A stretch of DNA of 64,000 nt from Juglans regia (Eukaryota > Streptophyta > Magnoliopsida > Fagales > Juglandaceae): NCBI RefSeq assembly GCF_001411555.2, contig NC_049912.1, forward strand, positions 27,227,722 to 27,291,721. Direction: 5' to 3'. A program made the translations under genes and the position numbers. The notes below the pieces were generated by a model, which was not told where the DNA came from, did no database searches, and worked only from the letters and a program-made list of their open reading frames with translations. Below, piece by piece: positions 51,821-63,943 of the stretch (positions within the stretch are counted from its first letter, which is position 1; every line of letters begins with the position of its first letter).

Positions 51821-53749
51821 ATGCCAGTACTTTGCTCCCTACCAATGCTAAAAATAACCTCTCCGTCCTCATCTTCCCTCTGCTCCCTTCTCAAATACAG
51901 CCTTTCCCACTTCCTATATCACTCGTTCCCGGTACCAACCCCTCAACAGAACGCCGACCCCAAACCCCATCAAACTGTTTATTCTTCTTTTAACCTCCGC
52001 GCTTTGCGCACCCAACAATCGGCCCCCTCTTACTATGCCTCTCTTCTCCAATCCTGCATTGCCCGGAAAGCGATCAACCCTGGAAAACAACTCCATGCTC
52101 ATCTATGCCACGTGGGTCTCGGGTTTGATTTATTTATAGCTACAAAGCTTGTTAATCTTTATTGTGTTTGTGACTCTTTAGGTGAAGCACATCTCTTGTT
52201 CGATAGAATTCCTAAAGGTAATTTGTTCCTTTGGAATGTTTTGATTCGTGGATATGCGTGGAATGGACCGTATGAGGCTGCTATTTCTCTTTACTACCAA
52301 ATGCTTGATTATGGGCTCGAGCCTGATAATTTTACATTCCCGTTTGTGCTCAAGGCATGCTCTGCTCTTTCTGCCATTGAAGACGGGAGGAAGATTCATG
52401 AACACGCATCAAGGACAGGATGGGAGACAGATGTGTTTGTGGGTGCCGGTTTAATTGATATGTATTCCAAGTGTGGTTGTGTTGGAAGTGCTCGCCAAGT
52501 GTTTGATAGGATTGAAGTAAGAGATGCTGTGTTATGGAACTCTATGCTTGCTGCGTATGCACAAAATGGGCATCCAGACGAGTCACTCGGTCTGTGTAGT
52601 GAAATGGCATTGGCAGGTCTGAGACCCACAGAGGCAACTCTTGTGACTGTGATATCAGCTTCAGCTGACAGTGCAGCTCTTCCTCAAGGGATGGAACTTC
52701 ACGGGTTTAGTTGGAGACATAGGTTTGAGTCCAATGACAAGGTAAAGACTGCACTGGTGGATATGTATGCCAAGTGTGGTTATGTGAAGGTGGCTAGGAA
52801 TTTGTTTGAGCGGCTTAAGGAGAAAAGAGTTGTCTCTTGGAATGCAATGATAACTGGGTATGCGATGCATGGTCATGCTACTCCAGCACTGGCTTTATTT
52901 GAGGAGATGAAGGAGAAAGCTCGGCCTGATCACATAACTTTTGTGGGTGTTCTGGCAGCTTGCAGTCATGGGGGTTTGCTTGATGAAGGGCGGATGTATT
53001 TTCAATTGATGATGAGAGATTACCACATAGATCCAACAGTTCAGCATTATACATGCATGGTTGATCTCCTTGGCCACTGTGGGAGATTAGAAGAGGCTTA
53101 CAATCTGATAATGCAAATGAGAGTACTGCCAGATTCTGGCGTATGGGGTGCTTTGCTGAATTCATGCAAAATCCACGGCAATGTGGAGTTGGGTGAAGTA
53201 GCATTAGAAAAACTAACTGAACTTGAACCTGATGATTCTGGAAATTATGTGATTTTATCAAACATGTATGCTCAAGCAGGCAAGTGGGATGGAGTTGCAA
53301 GACTGAGAAAGCTGATGATGGATAGGGGAATAAAGAAAAGCATTGCTTGTAGCTGGATTGACATAAAAAATAAAGTCCATGCATTCCTCTCTGGTGATAA
53401 TTCACATCCTGATTCTGAAGCAATATATGCAGAATTGAAGAGGCTAGGAGGACGAATGAAAGAAGCTGGCTATGTCCCAGCTACTGGATCAGTTTTCCAT
53501 GATGTGGAGGATGATGAAAAGACTAATATGGTTTGCAGTCACAGTGAAAGGTTAGCAATTGCATTTGGACTCATTAGTACTCCCCCTGGAACCAGGCTTT
53601 TGATAACGAAGAACCTCCGGGTATGCGAGGACTGTCATGTTGCAATCAAGTTCATCTCAAAGATAACAGAGAGGGAAATCACTATCAGAGATGTCAATCG
53701 CTACCATCATTTTAAAGATGGGATTTGTTCTTGTGGTGATTATTGGTAA
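51821..53749 (+). CDS. Pentatricopeptide repeat protein, PLS class, E/E+/DYW type
   Basis: A single uninterrupted frame of 642 residues, typical of plant PPR genes. The frame extends upstream to a TTG at 51809, but 51821 is the first ATG; 51848 is an alternative. The N-terminus is Ser/Leu/Pro-rich, suiting a plastid or mitochondrial presequence. PPR repeats run from about residue 75 (for example LVNLYCVCDSLGEAHLLFDRI, WNAMITGYAMHGHATPALALF) to about 480, followed by E and E+ motifs and a complete DYW domain (about 548-642). The deaminase-like HSE (574-576), the CEDCH zinc-binding pair (602-606) and the terminal CSCGDYW are intact. Such proteins bind organellar RNA and many edit C to U. I cannot name the target or the exact Arabidopsis orthologue. 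Confidence 0.93.
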   Translation: MPVLCSLPMLKITSPSSSSLCSLLKYSLSHFLYHSFPVPTPQQNADPKPHQTVYSSFNLRALRTQQSAPSYYASLLQSCIARKAINPGKQLHAHLCHVGLGFDLFIATKLVNLYCVCDSLGEAHLLFDRIPKGNLFLWNVLIRGYAWNGPYEAAISLYYQMLDYGLEPDNFTFPFVLKACSALSAIEDGRKIHEHASRTGWETDVFVGAGLIDMYSKCGCVGSARQVFDRIEVRDAVLWNSMLAAYAQNGHPDESLGLCSEMALAGLRPTEATLVTVISASADSAALPQGMELHGFSWRHRFESNDKVKTALVDMYAKCGYVKVARNLFERLKEKRVVSWNAMITGYAMHGHATPALALFEEMKEKARPDHITFVGVLAACSHGGLLDEGRMYFQLMMRDYHIDPTVQHYTCMVDLLGHCGRLEEAYNLIMQMRVLPDSGVWGALLNSCKIHGNVELGEVALEKLTELEPDDSGNYVILSNMYAQAGKWDGVARLRKLMMDRGIKKSIACSWIDIKNKVHAFLSGDNSHPDSEAIYAELKRLGGRMKEAGYVPATGSVFHDVEDDEKTNMVCSHSERLAIAFGLISTPPGTRLLITKNLRVCEDCHVAIKFISKITEREITIRDVNRYHHFKDGICSCGDYW

Positions 53750-56700
53750 ATGGAATCGGGAGAAACATTTGGAAATTTAAGGTATATGTTCTAACAAAAA
53801 CTATCTATTTTAGAAATTAGGATATGATGAAGAAGGATAGTACAATGAATCTGGGTAGAGAACACCATATACACCATTGTTGATGGAAGCGAAGCACATG
53901 TTGTTATCTGAATTTATTGCATAGTTCAAGAATCTTGTAAAACAGGGAAGATTTTTGTGTAACTAATAAATGCGCTGGGCTGCTACCATAAAAATAGAAA
54001 TGTGCTGCTCTATCCCAACAACCTTAAAATGGAGGTGGATGGTCTAATAATTAGAGGCATGGGAAGTGACTAGTAGTATCCATTAGTGAAACCACACCAC
54101 TATTTAAAATGTCTGAGTTTTGCGGCAGTACTGGACATGAGACCTGGTATCTGCAGATTCGGTGGAAGTTTTTAGCGCTCAACACATTTGAACAACCATA
54201 GGTGGGAAAGGAAGCAGCCAAGTGTTGAGCTTGATGTAGATTTACCTCCTCTGAACGACCATTGACACAGCAAGTAGCAGCGAATGAAAGTTTTGGAAGC
54301 CCATGTAGTGGATCAAAGGTGCTACTTCGACTTTGTGAGGGTACACTTGCTAGTAAGTTCATCTTTTAGTTTAAGATACTGGATGTTCTAGTTTCATGCT
54401 GGTTGGTTTGTACTCATCTAAATCTTTGCATTCTCTGAGCATTCTGATTTATCATAAGCTACCTTCAGCACTTGAGGGATCGCAAAATTTTCTTGGAGTT
54501 ACGTCTGAGATTTTTTGTCTGGTTGCGTTACTCTATTTACATAATTTTCCAGAAAAGGTCTTTTTCTTTTCTTTTCCCATTAAAATCATTGTTCTGTGGG
54601 GCATCTCTTCGGATAAGAATTCCTGGATAATTGATAATGTTTGCAGACATGGATTCCCTCGTCAAATGAAGACAGTGTACTTGTAGGTTTGCTATTGGCA
54701 ACACTACTACTTGGGAGATTGCTAAAAGCGTGACAAATACTGCTTCAGTAGGGCATAGGAGCCTGAGTTAGTTGGGAATGGTAGTTTTTACCCCTTTTTT
54801 GTCGCTGATTTGAAGTGTCATAGTCTTGGGCATGGCCAATATTTAAACCAAATTCTATTCTAACCACCTTTAAAGTTTAAAGATAATCGAGATTAATTTT
54901 TTATGACTCCTTTTATTTAAATTGTTAAACAATGAGTACTTTTCAGATTTGGCCTAACATTTTGCCTGAACAAATGATCAATTCTGACTGCGTTTGATTC
55001 TGAATCTCTGATATTTTTTTGGTGTTGGCATAACATTTGTCCCAAACAAGCAATCCATTCTGAATCTTCTTGATTTTGGCTTGGATTGTCTCCATTTTGA
55101 CTGTAACAGTTTGAACATTAAAGTTGATATATTAAACATTGTCAAAATAATCCAAACTCCAATGAATTTTTGTGGATGAATCAAGGAAGGTATTCAAGCA
55201 GAAGAATGACATATGGAATAAAACTCCCCTGCATGACCCTGTGAAGGATTTATAGAAATTTTCTGAGACTCAAATCAAAATGAAACTAGAATCGATTGAG
55301 CCCCACTTTGAAGTGATCATGAATTTTAGTTGATATTAGTGTAAATTTCAGCCAGTATAATTGGCTACATGTCAATATTGCTAGTGTAATCAATGCCAAT
55401 TTGTTCAGCATTATTCTTTAGAGAACCCCATGCCTTTTTTTCCTCTCTTCTAATATTCCATTCCAACTAACCTACTGCATATGCACACAGCACACACTGG
55501 AGAGAGAGACTAGAATCTAAAATTTTTAATTAGTTCAATTACTAAGAAGGGACAAACAGAGGTGGGATCTATCTTGTCCTAGAAATTTGCCTGACCTCAA
55601 TGTAAGCAATGGGCATTCATGAATGAGTGACATAAAAGTGTCTGTACACATCAGCTCTTTTAGAAAAACCTCCTCCATAAGATTTATATCTCATTACCAT
55701 TCAATATTGCATGGCACTTTGTTGTAGTAGCTTTTCACCTGACTTCCAGAACAACCATCTCATCTACTCTTCAACATCTAACTATCTCTACAGATTGTAT
55801 AGATAATACAGCAATTCTTTAGCCTTTTAATAAAGAATGATCTTACAAGCTTCATGTTAACTGTACTAAAACAGACTGTCGTGGCATCATTATTTGACTC
55901 GATTCTCAATGTGCCAGCATCCTAGGGTGGGCCAGATTGCTCTCTGGCCTGGCAGTCCCATGTGGATTGCGTGCCGTGTTGGAATTTATACATTAGCGTG
56001 GCGATTGGAAATCTTTAAATAATATCATATTATTAGTCTTAGCCAATGCAAATTACTATATCAGAAGATGTTTGTTTCCATTCTTTAAAGCGCATTAGTT
56101 ACTGTCTGATGTATGATGGTTTGAAAACTAAGAAGATAAGAACCGTTGAAGCAGGACAATACTTATATGTGAGAGAGGTATGCTTTTGTTTTACCCTAGG
56201 AGTGGCTTGTTTCGTGGTTTAAAATGAGTGATTGGGGCTATCTTATCAAGTTGAATCTTGGTGTACGATAGATAAAACATTGAAATAGAAATGTAGCAAC
56301 ATGTCTGTGCCTCCCGTGTATCATATATCTATAGGCAGATTTATTTTCCTGAATTCTGAATATATAAGCAATGGAAGTAATATGAACTCCTTCCATGGAA
56401 AATAGGTTTTGTCATAATAAGGATAGAAAACAGATCAAGTGAACTGTAGGAGGCAAATGGAGTAGCATGTACTGTGATTTTTTATGAGATGAGATGTAAA
56501 TGAACTGGGAAGAGAATGAAACAGAGCCTTGGAGGAGTTGTCTGTAACTACAATAAGGGCGTCAAAGTCACTGCATTGTAGTCTGAGTATCAACCTTTTT
56601 ATCCATGCTTTACCTTGGTAGGCGGGGTTTCTACTGAGGTTGATGTCAAGTTCAATTTTTCAACATAGGATTATTAACCCTTATTTATTCTCTCTCTCTG

Positions 56701-58595
56701 ACCACCTTTACATAATATCTATACATAATACTTATAATATGTATTGTAGGATGTGTATTTTGGTCTCAGGAAGAGGAAGTAGGAGATTCCACTCTTCTTT
56801 TCACTTTGTTTAACCTTCTATGAACACCATTTCTGTTAAAGTTTCTATATTCTTCTTCAACACCCGTCCTTTCTCTCTTTCATTCTTGTTTGTAAGCCAT
56901 TTGTTTTCTTTCATAGCCTTTCTCAAACCTCGTCATTCTAGACTTTTTTTTCTCCTTCATACCTTAAATTCATCAAATTTTCCCTCTTCTCCCAACTTTT
57001 CCCTGATATATTTCAAACTTTTTCCTTTCAATGGGTTGTTTCCTCAAAACAATAATAATAATAATAAGGCAAGATGCCTCTTTTTGGTGGATTTCTGGTT
57101 CCTCTTTTTCCTTTCCTTGATGGACTATAACGATTAAAAGAGAGAGTAGCCGAAGTAAGATGAAAGAAACATTATGTGAAGAGAGAGAGAGAGAGAGAGA
57201 GAGAGATATCCAAAAGGAAGTTCAAACTAATTAATACTGTTCCTTATTAGGTTTGTCGAACCATGTGATTGCTTCATATTATCTACCATTCCTAACTACC
57301 AATACAGATGAAAAAATATATATATATATCCCCAAACTGAAGAAAACAAATAATATCATGGCTTGGTTGATTTGAATTGTAGATACCTTAATCATAACCT
57401 ATATGGCACCAAAACTTTAATTATGGAGCGTGATAGCTCATAAATAGTGACACTGATATTTTCTAATATTCTTCAGCTTTACTTTGAACATAGAAAATCG
57501 AGTTAAATTTCTCTCGTGCACGCACATAAGCAATTTATTAGGTTAGTTGGTGGAAGAAGATAAGGATAACGTAAAAAAGTCTCGTGCTCAAAATCAAGAT
57601 TCTTTGCAGCTTGTTGCTCCTAAAATCGTCTTCACCAATATCCGTTAAAGCTCAATGTTTTACGCTAGCTAAATAGAAAAAAAAAAAAATGTTATTTTGA
57701 GTGTACTGAAGAAGTGAGCCGCATGATCTTCAACATCTTTGACACTCGGTAAGTATATTATATATTCAAGACTTTCATGTTAGAAGTCGAGAGTTATGCC
57801 AATTAGACTTCATGCCTTTGATCCCTTATAATAGTACTTTGGTATTAATGCTGAGTTTGCATTACGACATGGATGGCATGCCCGTTTAACCTCTTTCAAA
57901 GAGTAAGGAAAAGCAAAGAAAATGTACTTGAAAGTGTTTAGAATAACTTTCATTCTATATAGTTTTCATTCCAAAGTGTTTGGTGTAACCATTTAACTCA
58001 TGCACCGACTTAGTTTGGTGAAAACCTACAGCTTCTGTTGGTTTCTTGGATAGCCATGCACCAACCAGATATATCTCCTTTGAATTGCATGTCTTTTTTT
58101 AAAGGTAAAAATTAATCCTTCGCAATATCAGAAAATTTATAATACTGGTAAAAATTAATCCTTCGCAATATCAGAAAATTTAAATTAAGCCCATGTTGAA
58201 GTTTTTTTTTTTTTTTTTGGGTGAAAAAAAAAAAGAAGAAAAGCTTGGAGGCAAATCCATTAATTGCATTCACTTCTTTCAACTGATCTTTTAATGATTG
58301 ATATAAAGACACGTAGAGATAAAATAGCCATAATGACACAGAACTGGAGACCAAAAAGGTCAAAAAAATGTTCACAAATTTAAATTACAAATTAAGCTTT
58401 TGAGGTGGTCATAGCTGCAGCATGGATTGACCTTATCCTTAATTATGTTGGTGAGCTGCCACTTGTTGATATGGTTCCTAAAATACCTATTAATTATAGA
58501 CAATCATGAATGGCATCTGATTTAAATTAGCCATCCAAACTTGTCCAAGTTTAATCAGCCTTTGTTCGAATTTTTATATCTATCTGCAGTGAACC

Positions 58596-58795
58596 CAATA
58601 TTTTTATTTTCATAATTATTTTCATCTCAGTTAATTATTATAATTTTTTTAAATTCTCACATAAAATAAAATAAAAAATTAAACTTTTTAAATCTTAAAA
58701 TAAAAATAATATTAAAATTATATATTATAATAATATTTTATTTAACTTTTATATTAAATATTCTCATCTGTTAAAACAAATAAGATCTTAAGTAA
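58596..58795. mobile_element. MITE-like element, GTTTGGAT family, degraded copy
   Basis: The TTTTCATCTCAGTTAATTATTATAA start and AAATAATATTAAAATTATATATTATAATAATATTTT core follow the same order as the copy at 1808-2028. The ends are too eroded to show target duplications. Confidence 0.45.
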
Positions 58796-59290
58796 ATTTT
58801 ATGTATAATATTTTATCTTTCTTTTTAGTAGAAGGATTGGCCCGATTGGGAGCAAGGTAATCCGATCTCCAAACATCTCTCTACAAGAGGAGTTGTCGTT
58901 CTTATCTGCTTATGATCTACATAACTACATTTGCAGCAGAAATTGCTAGGAAAAAAGAAAATTAATGTTTCACCAAATGCTGCTTAATTAATTAATTATG
59001 GGGACCAAAACCAAAGCTAAGATTAATCCAACTCCAAACACGGGTTGTTTCACGATAACCAATACTAGAGACAAACTTTCAATTGATGCAGTAAAAGTTG
59101 CTTTGCAGAAATCTAGCTGTCCCTACCTCTCCAGATCAATCAAATAAATCGCAAATGATCTCGAGCTTTGCAGCTTCTTTCTTTTAGCCCAAGTTGCTAA
59201 TTGAAGAAAAATCCGAAAATACTGTTGATGCATTTGTTTATTCAACTGCTTTAAAGTTAGTTGGGACTTTCACATTCCACTCCCAGTATC

Positions 59291-59375
59291 TAACGGTCAA
59301 CCCCTACCAGCCCTCTTCACTCTCTCTCTCTCTCATTCATACGCACGAACACACAACAAATGACGCATAAATGTA
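59291..59375 (+). promoter_or_regulatory. Candidate MYB site and L1 box upstream of GL2
   Basis: TAACGG at 59291-59296 fits the CNGTTR MYB core on the opposite strand, and TAAATGTA at 59368-59375 is a perfect L1 box (TAAATGYA), the HD-ZIP IV binding site, about 200 bases before the GL2 ATG. In Arabidopsis GL2 is activated by MYB-bHLH complexes and carries an L1-type element used in feedback. Function here is inferred from sequence only. Confidence 0.45.
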
Positions 59376-59571
59376 TTAAAAGAGAGAGAAAACTCATTTT
59401 TTTAAGTTTCTTTATTTTGTTTTGTTTTATGTCCTTAAATCAAGCAGCCCCACCTCCCTTTCCCTCTCTCTCAGTCTCTCTCTAGGAACAACTCATTGAT
59501 GATCATCACCATTTTTGCTCCATAAAACTGCCCAGTTTGCCACCCCTATCACAACTACTCCCTGCCTTGTC

Positions 59572-62500
59572 ATGGGCGTGGACATGTCGAATAACCCACC
59601 CACTTCTCGTACCAAAGACTTCTTTGTCTCTCCGGCGCTGTCTCTCAGCCTTGTAATATTTACATTCATCATAAAACTCTCTTAACATCTACGATTCATT
59701 GCGTTTTTCTTTCCTCGTTTCTTATAGCATATATATATATAGTTTCTGCTTATTTACTTCCTTCTTTTTTGCGTTTGCTACGTAAAAGGCTGGGATTTTT
59801 CGCGATGCCGGGGCCGCGGCGGCGAACATGGAGGTGGAGGAGGGGGATGAGGGAAGCGGAGGCGGCGGCGGCCAGAGAGAAGACACGGCAGAGATTAGCA
59901 GCGAGAACTCGGGGCTCCTGAGATCAAGATCCGAGGATGATTTCGAAGGCGAAGGAGAACACGATGATGATGGTGACGGGGACAAGAACAAGAAGAAGAA
60001 GAGAAAGAAGTATCATAGGCACACGGCTGAGCAAATCAGAGAAATGGAAGCGTAAAGTCTTTCTTTATAATGATATCATGATTGCCAATTTTTGTTCTTT
60101 ATGTACGTACGTATATATGAAGAAGAAAAAGGATTCAAAAGCTGATCAGGAGGCCTAGCTAACTAATAAGTTTAAGCATTTGCATGGAGTTAAATTCCGA
60201 GTTACTCGAGTTGCTTGAATCATTGATAAAAAAACCAGTTATGGCTTCCAGGTGGGGTGTTTGTTTGCTGGGAATAGCTTTTTTTATGAACATGGTTTGA
60301 TAATTGTTCATTTACCGGTGTCTTGCCAAGGAAGCCTCGGTTAAAGTGCGTTAATTTGCATGTCAATAGCTTTATGTCTGCTTTTATGGTACTATACGAT
60401 TCACAACTACTCCCAAAGATTTATAAAAAGCTAGTGCAAATGATCATACTTTCAAAAGAAACAAGATTCAAAAGTTAAAGCCATCTTAAATTTTCCACTA
60501 ACTTTATTTTCTTTGTTTTTTATGTACATGTTCATGGTTATCGACAGGAAGATAATATTATAAAAACCATATATTTTTTTTTTCTTTCCCCGCAGACGAT
60601 GACTAAAGCTATGTATTAATAATCATCATTTATTTCCACACTTTCATGTCATAATGTCAAGCCCATTTTGATATTTTGGCCTCCAATTAATGCCATAATA
60701 TATATATGACTATGAACTCCATCGATTGCAGGCTATTCAAAGAGTCGCCCCACCCAGATGAGAAGCAGAGGCAACAACTCAGCAAGCAATTAGGCCTTGC
60801 TCCTAGGCAAGTCAAGTTTTGGTTTCAAAATCGTCGAACCCAAATCAAGGTATATATAATTTTGATCTAATTAATTATTCTTTCATAATGTTGCATGGGT
60901 TTAGCTAGGATCCAATTTTATTGGTCCAAATTATTTCTAATCATTGCTTTGCGCGCACCTTTTTATTTTTTATTTTCGTGAAGTCATGAATTAATGAGGA
61001 ATTAATTCAATGAACTGTGCAGGCTATACAAGAGCGGCATGAAAACTCTTTGCTGAAATCGGAAATGGAGAAACTCCGAGAAGAAAATAAAGCCATGCGT
61101 GAGCAAATAAACAAAGCTTGTTGCCCCAACTGTGGCACGGCCACCACAAGCCAAGACGCAGCAGTTACTACAGATGAACAACAGCTCAAAATCGAAAATG
61201 CAAGACTCAAAACCGAGGTTCGAAAGATCCTTCAACTCATGAAAAAGTTGCTTTTCAATTTCCTTTCAGGCCGCTATATATGTGTTTTATATTGAATAAT
61301 TCCGTTTCGTTTGGCAAACTTGTAGGTAGAAAAACTCCGAGCAACTCTCGGAAAATATCCTCCGGGAACAGCCAGCTCGTCTTCATGCTCAACTGGAAAA
61401 GACCAAGATAGCAGAAGCTCGTTAAATTTTCTCAGTGGAATTTTCGGACTCAAGAAGTCGAGGGTAATGGAGATAGTAAATGAAGCAATGGAGGAGCTGA
61501 TAACGATGGCTACAGCTGGAGAACCACTATGGATACGTAGCGTCGAAACTGGTCGTGAAATACTTAATTACGATGAGTATGTGAAAGAGCTCTCTGCCAA
61601 AAATTCTAGTAACAATGTACGGCTAAAGAGATCCATCGAAGCCTCAAGAGAGACTGGAGTTGTTTTTGTGGATCTCCCACGGCTTCTTCAATGTTTCACG
61701 GATGTGGTAAGAAGTTAAATGAAAAAAAAACTTCCATGAAACTGACAGACCATGCAAGATTTCTCTCTCTCTCTCTCTCTCTCTCACAGAGACACACGAA
61801 ATCATATAAATTAGTGTTCGATCTATATATATGATATTCATGTTAATTTGTTTTTATTGCAGAGTCAGTGGAAAGAAACGTTTCCGTGCTTGATCTCAAA
61901 GGCGGCCACTGTTGATGTAATCTCCGATGGTGAAGATCCTAATAGGAATGGTGCCGTACAACTGGTTTGTTGCTCGTTCAACCTTTGGTATTTCTTTTTC
62001 AAAAAATCTTCACAACTTCCTAACACTCTACACTTTACATTATTTTTAATTTCTTTTTTATTAAATATTTATTATATGAATAATAAATAAAAAATTTGAA
62101 ATAATTTAAAAACAATAAACTCAAAAAAAAAAATTTTAAAAATATTAAAAATTTAAAAAAGTATGAAGTGTGGTGGAGGTTGTGTAGCAATGCTCTTTCT
62201 TTTTAATCCATTTGAAAGAATCCTCGAATTTTTCTCACTTTTTGCCATCATGTGGTCTAACCACGAGATAGGCAAAGAAAACAAAAAGTAGGGACTTTTG
62301 TGTCGGAACAACTTTTCTGTTGTATCATATAATTGAGAGGAGATGATCTTAGATGAAGTGATAGATTACACAGAAGTTAACTAAAAAATTGATGCGAATT
62401 GATGCAATACGTTAGATTATAAAATTATTTTTATTATATGTAGTATTTTATTTAATATTATTATTATTTTAAGATTTATAAAAATTAAATTACTTATTAT

Positions 62501-63943
62501 ATTTTATATAAAAATTTAAAAAAATTATAATGATAAAATGAGATAGATTGAAAATATATATTTTCTGTATTCAAACGGACCATATATATCAGCTTGTAAA
62601 AGATGATCAAAGATTCAAAATCTTGGACATTTTGGCTGCATGCCACATGAGTTTGGATCTAGATTCAACAAAGGAAAATCTCTAGCTTCAAGAGTGAAAA
62701 AAAACCAAGAAAGAAAGAAAAAACGATATTAATTTCCAGGAAGCATTCATTCGATCGAGATCGAGATCCTAACAGAAGACGATTAATGTTCAATTTCAGA
62801 TGTTCGCAGAATTGCAAATGCTCACACCCATGGTGCCAACTAGAGAAGTGTACTTCGTCAGATATTGCAAGCAACTTAGCGCTGAACAATGGGCAGTTGT
62901 CGATGTTTCAATCGACCAAGTGGAGGATAACATTGATGCATCCCTTGTGAAATGCAGAAAACGCCCATCTGGTTGCATCATCGAGGATAAATCAAATGGC
63001 CATTGTAAGGTACGTATACAGATTTTCTCAAATTGATCCCACTGTTCTTGCCCTAAATTGGTGACGGGACATTTTGGAGAATCAATGGTCAATCTTGGCC
63101 AGGGTATGGGAAAAAAATCTCAAAAATAAAAAGAAAATCGAGAGTTGAAACTAAAGGAGTAAAGCGTATACTTAAAGCAATGTAGCAAGCAAAGCTTTTT
63201 GACGGTCTTCAGCTGTTTGGCAGGTTATTTGGGTAGAACACTTGGAATGCCAGAAAGCAACAGTTCATACGATGTACCGCTCTATTATTAACAGCGGTCT
63301 AGCTTTTGGTGCAAGGCATTGGATGGCGACACTGCAACTCCAATGTGAACGGCTCGTTTTCTTCATGGCAACCAATGTCCCCACCAAGGATTCAACCGGT
63401 AAGCCAAGATGAATGAGTTTTGGATTCACTGTACGTTGCATACTTCAATATAGAGAGGGCCGGTTTTGAAGCATATACCTGGTCTCAAATATAGGCGTTG
63501 CCACACTGGCTGGTAGGAAAAGCATATTGAAGTTGGCACAAAGGATGACATGCAGCTTTTGCCATGCAATTGGAGCATCGAGCTTTCATACATGGACCAA
63601 GGTCTCAAGCAAAACAGGGGAAGACATAAGGATAAGTTCCAGGAAGAACTTGAACGATCCCGGAGAACCGCTTGGGTTGATCTTGTGTGCAGTTTCTTCT
63701 ATATGGCTGCCTGTGTCTCCTCATGTTCTATTTGATTTCTTACGAGACGAAGCTCGACGAAATGAGGTCTGTCTGCTTTGGAGTGGTAACTTAGTACAGT
63801 GATAACATATTTGTTTGTGATGATTGGCTCATGATATTCGTTTTTGTCAATCTTAGTGGGACATAATGTTCAAAGGAGATCAAACACAATCCATTGCAAA
63901 CTTATCAAAGGGGCAAGATCGTGGCAATGCAGTAACCATTCAA
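59572..63943 (+). CDS. GL2: HD-ZIP IV homeodomain regulator GLABRA2, 3' end off window
   Basis: Ten exons join in phase, giving 628 codons: 59572-59652, 59789-60051, 60732-60849, 61023-61217, 61326-61706, 61863-61964, 62800-63009, 63224-63398, 63495-63766, 63857-63943. The gene continues beyond the right edge; by comparison with Arabidopsis about 140-160 residues are missing. Exon 1 encodes a start like that of Arabidopsis GL2, ending SPALSLSL, with an EAR-type LxLxL. An acidic stretch precedes the homeodomain (about residues 98-158: [30 protein letters not shown]). A leucine zipper-loop with CPNCG follows, then the START domain ([11 protein letters not shown] counterpart at 61540-61560, SQWKETF, GWVLFDF-like [21 protein letters not shown]). 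GL2 controls trichome, root-hair and epidermal cell fate in the nucleus. No frame defects were seen. Confidence 0.95.
61990..62205. mobile_element. MITE-like element in GL2 intron 6
   Basis: TCTTCACAACTTCCTAACACTCTACACTTTACA on the left is mirrored by GTATGAAGTGTGGTGGAGGTTGTGTAGCAATGCTC on the right around an A/T-rich middle. The GAGCATTGCTA end is shared with the element at 18288-18506. Confidence 0.6.
62340..62582. mobile_element. GTTTGGAT-family element, reverse orientation, GL2 intron 6
   Basis: Read on the minus strand from about 62582 it begins GGTCCGTTTGAATAC and continues ATCTCATTTTATCATTATAATTTTTTTAAATTTTTA. This is nearly the same as the 1808-2028 copy. It sits directly beside the previous element in the same intron. 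Confidence 0.6.

Larger units (their letters stand above)
53750..59571. other. Spacer upstream of GL2, no gene recognised
   Basis: The first few hundred bases are the PPR 3' untranslated region. A 103-codon minus-strand frame at 54051-54362 and a Phe/Leu-rich plus-strand frame at 56820-57137 have no recognisable domain and are not called. It holds a (GA)n run at 57180-57206 and a GTTTGGAT-family element at 58596-58795. A nearly exact 40-base direct repeat (GGTAAAAATTAATCCTTCGCAATATCAGAAAATTTA) occurs at 58103 and 58147. The last 300 bases carry the GL2 promoter and leader. Confidence 0.5.

Noticed and set aside
54051..54362. 103-codon minus-strand frame downstream of the PPR gene
   Set aside because: No domain or splice partners; lies in the probable PPR 3' flank.
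56820..57137. 105-codon Phe/Leu/Ser-rich plus-strand frame
   Set aside because: Low-complexity CT-rich DNA followed by an AAT repeat and a GA run; no conserved feature.
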